Of a DNA stretch of 64,000 bases, positions 1-8,450 are shown piece by piece. Where the stretch lies: NCBI RefSeq assembly GCF_900182915.1, contig NZ_FXUG01000015.1:62001-126000 (forward strand). The letters run 5' to 3'. Numbering within the stretch: position 1 is the first letter of the stretch; the number at the start of each line of letters is the position of its first letter. Source of the stretch: Neorhodopirellula lusitana. Lineage in GTDB: Bacteria > Planctomycetota > Planctomycetia > Pirellulales > Pirellulaceae. Below the pieces are notes generated by a model that saw nothing but the letters and a program-made list of their open reading frames with translations, had not been told where the DNA came from and ran no database searches. Position numbers and translations under genes: made by a program.

Positions 1-2190
1 TTTGACACGACGCTTTTCGTGGAAGCTTCGATCACGGAAGTCTACAAAACGCTTGCCGTCGCCGTGTTGTTGGTGGTGCTGGTGATTTATGTGTTCTTGC
101 AAGATTGGCGTGCCACAATCATTCCGGTGATCGCGATTCCGGTGTCGCTGATCGGAACCTTTGCAGTGATGAATGTGATCGGCTTTTCAATCAACATGCT
201 TTCCCTGTTTGGGATTGTGTTGGCGATCGGGATTGTGGTCGATGATGCGATCGTCGTGGTCGAGAATGCCACGCGGCACCTAGCGGACGGTTTGAAACCG
301 AAAGAGGCCGCGGTGAAGGCGATGTCAGAGATCACTGGTCCGGTGATCGCGACCACGCTGGTCTTGCTTGCCGTGTTTGTTCCGACGGCGTTCATGGGCG
401 GCATCACGGGCGAACTGTCGCGACAATTTGCGTTAACGATTTCCGGTGCGGTGTTGATCAGTACGCTCAACGCGCTAACCCTGAGTCCGGCGTTGTGTGG
501 TTTGATTTTGCGACCGCCAACCGAAACGAGCTTTGTGGGATTCCGATGGTTCAATCGCGGGTTCGATGGAGCTACGTCAGTCTACGCGATCGTGATTCGG
601 TGGTTTGTCCGTCTCGTGTTGGTGGTGCTGGTGGTGTACGTCGCCTTGGTCGGCACGACCGGTTTGACGTTCAATTCGCTTCCGACCGGTTTCGTTCCGT
701 CGGAGGATCAGGGTTACTTGTTTGTGAACGTTCAATTGCCCGATTCGGCATCGAGTGAACGGACGCAAGAAGTGATGCGAGAGTTGGAGGGAATCTATGA
801 GGACATTCCTGGCGTCTCGAATAACCTATCGATTGCTGGGTATTCACTGCTGGGCGGTTACGCGGGATCCAACCTTGGTTTCTCCGTCGTGATTCTGGAT
901 CCGTGGGATGAGCGAACTGACCCAGAGAAGAGTCTGCCAGCGATCCTAGGTACGCTGCAGCAGCGATTCAGCACGGTACAGAGTGCGGTTGTGTTCGCGT
1001 TCTCTCCGCCGCCCATTGACGGTCTCGGTGCAGCGGGTGGGTTCCAAATGGAGGTGCTCGATCAGGGTGGCAACGGGTACGCATCCTTGCAAGCGACAGC
1101 GGAGGACTTGGCGGGCGCTGGCAACGGGCAAACCGATTTGGCGGGGTTGAATTCTTCGTTCCGCGCCAACGCACCTCAGCTTTTTGCGGACGTGGATCGC
1201 GTCAAGGCGAAGAACATGAACGTGCCGCTGGAGACCGTGTTCGGTACCCTGCAGGCCTACCTCGGGTCCGCGTATGTCAACGACTTTACCTACAACAACC
1301 GGTCTTACCAGGTTCGTGTGCAGGCGGAAGCCGCCTATCGCGCGTCGGCGGAAAGCATTTCTGATCTTGATGTGCGAGACCGGTCCGGCCGGATGGTACC
1401 GCTTGGGTCCATCGTCAACGTACAGGATGACTTTGGACCGTCAGTAGTGCGACGGTACAACCTGTATCCCAGCGCCGCGATCAACGGTTCAGCCGCACCG
1501 GGGAAAAGTTCGGGGGAGGCACTCAACTTGATGGAACAGATGGCGGACTCCCGCATGTCGCCCGGTTTTGGGTATGCCTGGACTGGCATGTCGTACCAAG
1601 AGAAACAGGCGGCCGGTGGTCAGGGGATGGTGTTCCTGTTGGCTGTCGTGGCGGTGTTCTTAGTGTTGGCGGCGCAGTACGAGAGTTGGACCAGCCCGGC
1701 GGCGGTGATTGCGGTGGTTCCACTCGCGGTGCTGGGGGTCGTGATGGCACTTGTGTTGCGAGGGGCGCCGAATAACACGTACACGCAAATTGGGATCGTG
1801 TTGCTGGTCGCGTTGGCCAGTAAGAATGCGATTCTGATTGTGGAGTTTGCTAGTGAAGAGCGACGGCGTGGTTTGTCGATTGGCGATGCCGCCGTCAACG
1901 CGGCTCGATTGCGTTTTCGAGCGATTCTGATGACCGCGTTCTCGTCGATTCTCGGATTTTTACCGCTGCTAGTCGCGACGGGCGCGGGGGCGGCGAGTCG
2001 ACAGGCGGTCGGCAACGCTGTGGTTGGCGGTATGGTCGCAGCAACGGTCTTTTCACTGTTGTTCGTGCCGACGTTCTTCGTTGTCTTTCAACGAATTGCG
2101 GAATGGCGTAAGACGGAACCTGCGATGGCGGCGGACGATCCCACGGTCGCGTCGGGTGAATCTCTGGCTAGCGACGAATCACCCGAATAG
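1..2190 (+). CDS. RND efflux pump inner-membrane subunit (HAE1-type), 5' end missing
   Basis: C-terminal ~730 residues of a hydrophobe/amphiphile efflux (AcrB/MexB-like) permease; the reading frame is open from base 1, so the start lies left of the window. Visible are transmembrane helix 4 with the paired aspartates (GIVVDDAIVVVENA, about residues 77-90 of the visible part), the second periplasmic porter/docking half (LPTGFVPSEDQGYLF onward) and helix 10 with the conserved lysine in LASKNAILIVEF. These Asp-Asp and Lys residues form the proton relay of the family (established knowledge). It would export hydrophobic drugs or metabolites from the periplasm or inner membrane in a tripartite complex; its adaptor and outer-membrane partner would be upstream and are not seen. 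The C-terminus ends in a short acidic tail. Substrate cannot be predicted. Confidence 0.95.
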   Translation, partial: FDTTLFVEASITEVYKTLAVAVLLVVLVIYVFLQDWRATIIPVIAIPVSLIGTFAVMNVIGFSINMLSLFGIVLAIGIVVDDAIVVVENATRHLADGLKPKEAAVKAMSEITGPVIATTLVLLAVFVPTAFMGGITGELSRQFALTISGAVLISTLNALTLSPALCGLILRPPTETSFVGFRWFNRGFDGATSVYAIVIRWFVRLVLVVLVVYVALVGTTGLTFNSLPTGFVPSEDQGYLFVNVQLPDSASSERTQEVMRELEGIYEDIPGVSNNLSIAGYSLLGGYAGSNLGFSVVILDPWDERTDPEKSLPAILGTLQQRFSTVQSAVVFAFSPPPIDGLGAAGGFQMEVLDQGGNGYASLQATAEDLAGAGNGQTDLAGLNSSFRANAPQLFADVDRVKAKNMNVPLETVFGTLQAYLGSAYVNDFTYNNRSYQVRVQAEAAYRASAESISDLDVRDRSGRMVPLGSIVNVQDDFGPSVVRRYNLYPSAAINGSAAPGKSSGEALNLMEQMADSRMSPGFGYAWTGMSYQEKQAAGGQGMVFLLAVVAVFLVLAAQYESWTSPAAVIAVVPLAVLGVVMALVLRGAPNNTYTQIGIVLLVALASKNAILIVEFASEERRRGLSIGDAAVNAARLRFRAILMTAFSSILGFLPLLVATGAGAASRQAVGNAVVGGMVAATVFSLLFVPTFFVVFQRIAEWRKTEPAMAADDPTVASGESLASDESPE

Positions 2191-2384
2191 CATACTGGCC
2201 TTCGAAGGTTTTGCTTTAGTACGTGGCTAGAACTGCTGGCCGCCGTTGAGGTTTCTGCGGTTGGAAGCCACAGACACTCAGAACGTAGCCTTTGACCTAT
2301 TGGAAAATACTCTCGGCGTTACCGAATGATGTCGATCACCCAACGCCTTATTCGCAGACTTTCTCCAGATAACCTGCCTCACTG

Positions 2385-3293
2385 ATGATCACCGATACTT
2401 CCCGTACGACATGGCGCATGGTGGGCGAGCTTTGGTGGCCCATGCTACCGATAATCGGCTACGTTTTGGTTGTCTCGTGGGTCGATCTTGCTTATCACCT
2501 TGAAGTCTACGAGTTCCCCATTTCAATCTTGGGAGTGCTGGGGACATTGATCGGGCTCTTGTTGGCTTTCCGAACCAATTCAAGCTACGACCGGTGGTGG
2601 GAGGCAAGGACATTATGGGGTGCGATCGTGAACGATTCACGCACGTGGACTCGCCAATTGGTCACCTTCACAAGCGGCCGGGAAGAGTCTGCTGATTCTT
2701 GGTCAGCGGTGCGGCAAATGTCTCTTCGCCAGGCAGCGTGGTGCTACGCACTGAGTCGCAACCTGCGCGGCCAGGATCCTTTGGTTGGGATGGAGGGGCT
2801 AGTTAATTCCTATGAACTCGAGCGGTATCGAGACGCCCAGAACGTGCCTAATGAGATTCTGCATCGGCAAGGGCTTGAACTTCGCGAATTGAAAGCACAG
2901 GGCGAAATCGAACTCTATGAGTTCGTCGAGTTGGAGCGAACACTGATGCGGTTAACCAATTCAATGGGTGGTTGTGAACGGATCAAGAACACTCCGTTTC
3001 CAGCGTTGTACAGCCGGATGGTGCACGGCCTGATTTACGGTTTCGTGATCTTCTTGCCCTTCGGTTTGGTACGTGTGCCCACACCCGGATTGATTTTTAT
3101 CTCGCTGGCGCTGTCGTTTGGATTCCTGTTGGTCGATCATGTTGCGATCTATTTGCAGGATCCATTCAGTAGCCGCCCTTCGGATACGCCGACGCTGGCA
3201 TTATCGCGAACGATCGAGATCAACATTCGGCAAATGCTGGGGGAGACTCAGTTGCCCGAAAAGATCGAACCCATCAACGGCGTGCTGTATTAA
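2385..3293 (+). CDS. Bestrophin-like (UPF0187/RFP-TM) membrane channel protein
   Basis: 302-residue membrane protein of the bacterial bestrophin family. The N-terminal hydrophobic segments (about residues 17-65), the signature LLLAFRTNSSYDRWWEAR (about 58-75), and a second hydrophobic pair near 215-255 followed by DHVAIYLQDPFS match the bestrophin layout. Family members form pentameric anion or cation channels in the cytoplasmic membrane; which ion is conducted cannot be told from sequence. The ATG at 2385 has no obvious Shine-Dalgarno site. It stands alone: 194 bases after the RND gene and convergent with the PQQ-propeller gene. Confidence 0.88.
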   Translation: MITDTSRTTWRMVGELWWPMLPIIGYVLVVSWVDLAYHLEVYEFPISILGVLGTLIGLLLAFRTNSSYDRWWEARTLWGAIVNDSRTWTRQLVTFTSGREESADSWSAVRQMSLRQAAWCYALSRNLRGQDPLVGMEGLVNSYELERYRDAQNVPNEILHRQGLELRELKAQGEIELYEFVELERTLMRLTNSMGGCERIKNTPFPALYSRMVHGLIYGFVIFLPFGLVRVPTPGLIFISLALSFGFLLVDHVAIYLQDPFSSRPSDTPTLALSRTIEINIRQMLGETQLPEKIEPINGVLY

Positions 3294-3373
3294 CAGGATC
3301 CGTGATCCACTGATGCTGGGATCGGTCTTCGCGGGATGAAGAAGCTAGCAACTGGGGCCTGGTCGCTTCAAAA

Positions 3374-3393
3374 CTGAACTCTGGCGAGTTCAG
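3374..3393. terminator. Perfect hairpin between convergent genes
   Basis: CTGAACTC-TGGC-GAGTTCAG forms an 8-bp perfect stem with a 4-base loop in the 138-bp space between two convergent genes. There is no adjoining U-run, so it may be a bidirectional terminator of weak type or an mRNA-end stabilising hairpin. Confidence 0.4.
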
Positions 3394-3431
3394 CTAGTGC
3401 GTTTTACTGGTGTTTTTGACGGTGAAGATTC

Positions 3432-4775
3432 TTATTCGGCGGCGATGCAGAATAGTTTCTCGCTTCGTTGAGGGCCCTTTCCTATACCGACGCGATAGAT
3501 CAGTGCGTCGCCCGTGAACGCCGGACTGGCATAGCAATCGTCGCCGAGTTGGTTCTTGGACACCAGTTCGTATTTGTCAGCATCGGCTTTGAATACGTAG
3601 TCGTTGCCGGATAAGTCAGACACGTACACGTTGTCATCGATGATCAACGGCGAACTGCTGAACTTCCCGCCGAGTCGTTTCTTCCAGTGCTGGGTGCCAT
3701 CGACGACGTCCCAGCAATACGCGATCCCATCGTCGGTGATGCCGAAGAGGTTTGTTCCGTCGGTGACAAGTGAAGGCTCGTAAAGTTTGGTGCGGTTGGA
3801 CCAGACCTTTTTGCCGTTCGCGTCCAAGCACAAGGTTTCTTTGTCGGGATAGCCGCCGGAGGCGAACACGTGGTCGCCGGTTGCGATGGCAGTTCCACAG
3901 GTTGCATCGGAAATGCACTCGGTTTCCCAAATCAAATCACCGGTGGCTGGATCGTAACTGGCCATCCGGTTGCCGCCGGTGATGACGACTTGGTCGGTGC
4001 CGTCCAATGTGACCAATGCAGGACTGGAATAGCTGTCGTTGTTTCCTCGGGAACGACGCCACGCAATTTCACCGCTACGGATGTCCATCGCCACTAGGTA
4101 GCCGCCACCGCCGTTGTCGGCAGTAACGATGACCAGCGACTTATACAAAATGGGCGAGGGTGCGTAACCGAATCGTGAAGCGAAAGCACCAATGTCTTTC
4201 TGCCAAAGTTGTTCTCCATCCAGGCCGAGAGCGGTCACCCAAATGTGTTCGCCATTCAAATGCGTTGTAACGAAGCGTGTGCCATCAGATGCAAGCGTGC
4301 TATTGGCATTGGTCGCCTTGGCATGAACCGCGCGACCGGAAGGTAAACCGCCGGAATGAACCACCGTCTTCCATCGCTCACTGCCATCGTTGAGGTCGTA
4401 CGCCATGACAAATTGCTCGGGTGGTTCTTGGGTGGCTGAACCCAGCACGACCAAGTCGCCGACGACGATTGGGCTGCTATGCCCGCGGCCAGGAACATCG
4501 GCTTGCCAGCGTACGTTGGATTCAGCACTCCATGACGTGGGGATGGACACTGCGTCTGAAGTTGAGTCGGTGGAGGATGTCTCCGTCACGACACGGCCAC
4601 CCACTCCGCCTCGCCATTGCGCCCAAACGAGATCCGCGGTCTCGGCATCGGCGATGTCTTCGATCGTGACTCCGCTTTGGTCGACGGAAACCTCAACAAC
4701 CGGAGTACGTTTGCCACAGCCCAATGTCAGCAGTCCGGCAAGCACCAACACTGAGCAAAGAAAAGATTTGATCAT
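3432..4775 (-). CDS. PQQ-like beta-propeller lipoprotein
   Basis: About 447 residues from the ATG at 4775, chosen because it gives a lipoprotein signal (MIKSFLCSVLVLAGLLTLGC, lipid-attached Cys20); an in-frame ATG at 4805 would add ten unlikely residues. The body has repeated PQQ/outer-membrane-assembly-like blades (motifs such as GSERWKTV, GEQLWQKD, GEIAWRRS, GDLIWETE, GTQHWKKR), each with a tryptophan closing the blade. Such planctomycete proteins are annotated as PQQ-binding-like propellers, but the quinoprotein dehydrogenase catalytic residues are not recognisable, so a scaffold or binding role on the outer or inner membrane is more likely than catalysis. Monocistronic on the minus strand, divergent from the TPR/ASPIC gene. 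Confidence 0.85.
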   Translation of the reverse strand: MIKSFLCSVLVLAGLLTLGCGKRTPVVEVSVDQSGVTIEDIADAETADLVWAQWRGGVGGRVVTETSSTDSTSDAVSIPTSWSAESNVRWQADVPGRGHSSPIVVGDLVVLGSATQEPPEQFVMAYDLNDGSERWKTVVHSGGLPSGRAVHAKATNANSTLASDGTRFVTTHLNGEHIWVTALGLDGEQLWQKDIGAFASRFGYAPSPILYKSLVIVTADNGGGGYLVAMDIRSGEIAWRRSRGNNDSYSSPALVTLDGTDQVVITGGNRMASYDPATGDLIWETECISDATCGTAIATGDHVFASGGYPDKETLCLDANGKKVWSNRTKLYEPSLVTDGTNLFGITDDGIAYCWDVVDGTQHWKKRLGGKFSSSPLIIDDNVYVSDLSGNDYVFKADADKYELVSKNQLGDDCYASPAFTGDALIYRVGIGKGPQRSEKLFCIAAE

Positions 4776-5109
4776 GACGGATTCGCGTTGTATTTTTGGC
4801 ATCAAGAAAGGAAGAGTCGACGCTCGGAATCAAGCGAAGGTCGCAGGCACACAACAACCGGTGATTGTAACGGCAATTCGCTCGCCTAGGTTCTCGTTCG
4901 ATGTGGGGCTCGTCCGAGGTTGAAGACCAAACGCTGCCTGCCGTTTGATCGATGTTGAAGCGGGGGGATTCGGTTTGAATTTCTGAATGCATTCTGATCA
5001 CGAAATTCTGGTGGCGAGACGTTACACTTGCGTTGACGACGCGTTGGGATGGAATTCACTTCGCTTCGTGTCCCCACCTGAAAATCCCCACCGCGTTCAT
5101 TTCGCCGCT

Positions 5110-8100
5110 ATGAATCGAATCTTCCTAGACATCACCACGCGCCGCGTGAAGTCTTGCTTCACCGAGTCTGCCATTTTGAAGCGTGCGTTCTTTGCTTGTG
5201 CTGTGCTGGCGTGTGGATTTTTGGTGGGGTGCCATAGTGAAACACCTACTAGTGAAAACGGCTCGACATCGGTTGACGAGACCGCTTCTCCTTTGGCGGC
5301 CATGCAGGCAGCGATCAAGTCGGGAAACTGGCAAGCCGCTGACGAGTTTTCAGACGCAGTCTTGATCGCGAATTCGGGCGATCCGGACGTCCTGTCTTTG
5401 GTCGCTCGCGTTGCTCATGAAAACGAGCGTCCTGAAATGGCAGTGGACCTGTTGGTTGATGCAGCCCGAGCGGAATCGTTGTCGAATCCAGGTACTGTCC
5501 AGCGGGCGGTGACCGGTCTGATTTCGGTGGGGCGAATCTTTGATGGGATTGATCTGATGGCCGAGACCGTTGCCCAGCATCCTGAGCATGATGAGATGCG
5601 GCGTTGGCTGTTTGACTTTTTGGTGATCTTTGAAAGGCAAACCGAGGCGATGCCGCACGGACGGCAATTGGTGCGAAATCGAAAGTTTGATGTCGAGCTG
5701 CTGATGGAGTTAAGCAATACCGAGAAGCGAGACCTTGAAAACGACTCGCTTGACCAGATGGTGGAGCGGCACCCGAACGATAAGCGGCCGTTGATTGGGA
5801 AGGCGAAGACGTTTTTCGATCGTGGCAAGTTGTCCGAAGCGGAAGCGACCGTACGAGAGATTTTAGAGTCTCAGCCGCGATTCTTGCCTGCCCAGTTGTT
5901 GCTCGGGCGGGTTTTGGCGGGGCTGGGCCGGTTCGACGAACTACCGACTTGGCTGGATCAGATTTCACGGGCCAAGGGTTTTGAGTCGGAGTGGACTTAC
6001 TGGAATGTGCGTGGGGATTGGGCGCGTCATCAGGGCAACCTGAACGAGTCGGCTCGGGCTTATTGGGAAGCCACGCAGCGGAATCCGGACGTCGCATTGG
6101 TATGGGCCAATCTGGCGGCCACGTTGGAACAGATTTCTGCGGGAGACGGAGACAATGACACCAGCGAGATCGCAAAGTCTGTGGAGACTTTGGGCAATGA
6201 GGCAATGAAACTCGTGATGGCATCGATCACCGAGGCTCAGCAGCGGGCGAATTGGCTTAGTCAGATGACTCAGGCCAAGAAACGCTTCGATCGCGGAGGA
6301 CGCGATTCCAAAGTCGAAGCGGCGAACGTGGCACAAAACCTGCGTGATTTGGGGCGATTGTGGGAGGCGGAAGCGTGGGCGGCGCTCGCGATCGGATTTC
6401 CGGAATCAGCCGAGAACAAAGACTCCAGTGATCCTGCTGTGGAACGCCGCGAAGATGTCGATGTTGCAGCAATGCGTCAATCAATCGTGAAGTCGCTGCG
6501 CCGCGATACTCCCTGGCAAGGGACTAAGGCACACCCGGAATTGAAGTGGGATCTGAGCCATTTACCTAAACCCAAACGGCAAAACAGCTCGGCTGGCGGT
6601 ACTGGATCGGCGGCTTCTACTGTGTCCGTTGCATCGGTCGCCCCCATGCTTCGCAACGAGGCTGATGAACGCGGGTTGAAGTTCTTTGGCCGCACACGTG
6701 ACGACTTGGACGAACCGGGCATTCCGATCTATGCGGAGCTTGGTTGTGGTGGCGGTGCGATCGATTTTGATCTGGATGGCTGGTGCGACGTGTACCTGTC
6801 TGCGGCTGGGGGCACTCCGCCGGCTCACGATTCCGAGCCCAATTCGATGTGGCGGAATCTGAACGGACGCTTTGTTGACGTCGGAAAACAAACGGCCACG
6901 GGCGATACGGGGTTTGGTCAAGGCGTGTCGGTGGGCGACCTGAATGAAGACGGTTTTCCGGACCTGTTGGTTTTGAATTACGGCGAGAATGTCGTTTACA
7001 TCAACAACGGCGACGGCACGTTTTCGGACGCGTCGGCGACCCTGTTTCCAGAGCCGCTGTCGCTCTGGTCATCTAGCGGTGCGATCGCGGATATCGATGG
7101 CGATGGGCTGTCCGATATGGTTGTTCTGAGTTACTGCGCGGGGCTTGATCCGGTCACGGACTCTTGTGTGGATGAAGAGAGGGGAATCGCCAAGTCGTGC
7201 GCGCCGATTTATTTCGCCGCTGAGGCCGATCGTATCTTTCGTAATCAAGGCGACGGAACGTTTGTTGATGCAACCGTTGATTGGGGCTTCCAGCCCACGA
7301 TGTTGGGGCGTGGGCTCGGCGTCGTTGTGTCGTCGTTGGATCGCCAACCCGGGCTGGATATCTTTGTTGCCAACGACATGAGCAACAATCATTACTACAG
7401 CCATGCCTCAACCGCGTCCCCACGCTTGACCGAGTCGGGCATCACTCGGGGCCTGGCGACGGATGATCGTTCCAACCCCCAGGCGTCGATGGGAATTGCA
7501 ATGGCGGATTTGGACCGAGACGGGGACCTGGACCTTTACATCACGAATTTCGAGGGCGAGTACAACACACTCCATCAACAGAGCGGGAACGGTTTCTGGA
7601 TCGACCGCACGTTGCAACAAAACCTGTCCGAAGCGGCATTCCCGATGGTGGGTTTTGGAACCGAGGCGGTCGATTTCGACAACGATGGGTTGCTGGAGTT
7701 GGTGGTTGCCAACGGGCATGTCGACTTTCCGACCGACGAAAGCGAGTCGGAATACCTGCAACCCATGCAGGTCTATTATCAGGCGACCGACGGGCGCTTT
7801 GCGGCTTTCCCGAGTCCTGCATCGGATGGCTATTTGTCAGGCAATCATTCCGGACGAGCCTTGTGGACGATGGATATTGATCGAAACGGGAAGACCGATT
7901 TGCTGGTCAGTCACCAAACCGAACCGGTGGCGATGCTGATCAATCAAACCGAGTCCGATCATCATCAAATCGCCTTTCGATTGATCGCCCGGGAAGGTTC
8001 TCGTGATGCGATCGGGGCAGTGATCGAAATCGAAAAAGAGGGCGAGCGTTTGACCGGAGTGGTTTCCGCCGGGGATGGATATCTGTGCAGCAACGAGCGA

Positions 8101-8250
8101 GTGGTGCGGTTCGGGCTTGGTAAATCGAGTAAGCCGATCGCTGGCAAAATCCGATGGCCCGATGGCACGGAGCAGTCATTGGAGGGTTTGATTGTGGATC
8201 GCGAGTGGATTGTTGTGCGAGGCCAGGAGCCGTTTGATTTGACTCGTTGA
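5110..8250 (+). CDS. CRTAC1-like lipoprotein: TPR + FG-GAP/VCBS + ASPIC/UnbV
   Basis: 1046 residues from ATG 5110; an upstream in-frame ATG at 4987 is rejected because the signal peptide and lipobox (CAVLACGFLVGC) lie after residue 20 of the shorter form. N-terminal third: tetratricopeptide-like helical repeats. Middle: a series of Ca-binding FG-GAP/VCBS-type loops (DFDLDGWCDVYL, DLNEDGFPDLL, DIDGDGLSDMV, DLDRDGDLDLYI, DFDNDGLLELV, DIDRNGKTDLL), suggesting a seven-bladed propeller. C-terminus: ASPIC/UnbV domain (RDAIGAVIEIE...IRWPDGTEQSLEG). Exported, membrane-anchored, function unknown; presumably a protein- or sugar-binding surface protein. Closely similar in architecture to the product of 15686-18814, a paralogue 7.4 kb downstream. 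Confidence 0.9.
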   Translation: MNRIFLDITTRRVKSCFTESAILKRAFFACAVLACGFLVGCHSETPTSENGSTSVDETASPLAAMQAAIKSGNWQAADEFSDAVLIANSGDPDVLSLVARVAHENERPEMAVDLLVDAARAESLSNPGTVQRAVTGLISVGRIFDGIDLMAETVAQHPEHDEMRRWLFDFLVIFERQTEAMPHGRQLVRNRKFDVELLMELSNTEKRDLENDSLDQMVERHPNDKRPLIGKAKTFFDRGKLSEAEATVREILESQPRFLPAQLLLGRVLAGLGRFDELPTWLDQISRAKGFESEWTYWNVRGDWARHQGNLNESARAYWEATQRNPDVALVWANLAATLEQISAGDGDNDTSEIAKSVETLGNEAMKLVMASITEAQQRANWLSQMTQAKKRFDRGGRDSKVEAANVAQNLRDLGRLWEAEAWAALAIGFPESAENKDSSDPAVERREDVDVAAMRQSIVKSLRRDTPWQGTKAHPELKWDLSHLPKPKRQNSSAGGTGSAASTVSVASVAPMLRNEADERGLKFFGRTRDDLDEPGIPIYAELGCGGGAIDFDLDGWCDVYLSAAGGTPPAHDSEPNSMWRNLNGRFVDVGKQTATGDTGFGQGVSVGDLNEDGFPDLLVLNYGENVVYINNGDGTFSDASATLFPEPLSLWSSSGAIADIDGDGLSDMVVLSYCAGLDPVTDSCVDEERGIAKSCAPIYFAAEADRIFRNQGDGTFVDATVDWGFQPTMLGRGLGVVVSSLDRQPGLDIFVANDMSNNHYYSHASTASPRLTESGITRGLATDDRSNPQASMGIAMADLDRDGDLDLYITNFEGEYNTLHQQSGNGFWIDRTLQQNLSEAAFPMVGFGTEAVDFDNDGLLELVVANGHVDFPTDESESEYLQPMQVYYQATDGRFAAFPSPASDGYLSGNHSGRALWTMDIDRNGKTDLLVSHQTEPVAMLINQTESDHHQIAFRLIAREGSRDAIGAVIEIEKEGERLTGVVSAGDGYLCSNERVVRFGLGKSSKPIAGKIRWPDGTEQSLEGLIVDREWIVVRGQEPFDLTR

Positions 8251-8450
8251 ACGATTTGATGGTCGGGGAATCTCGATCGCTGTCAGTTTTCGATTAAATG
8301 GAGGCAATGGTGTGACACGGCGCCGTATTGCGCCATTGGGATACTAAGGAAACCCTCCCGCCTCCATCACTGTTGTTCCGTCGAGCCTGTCTGGGCATCG
8401 CGGAACAACAGCCCGCCTCCCCTCCTCCTCCACTAAGCGGTCGCTTTGAT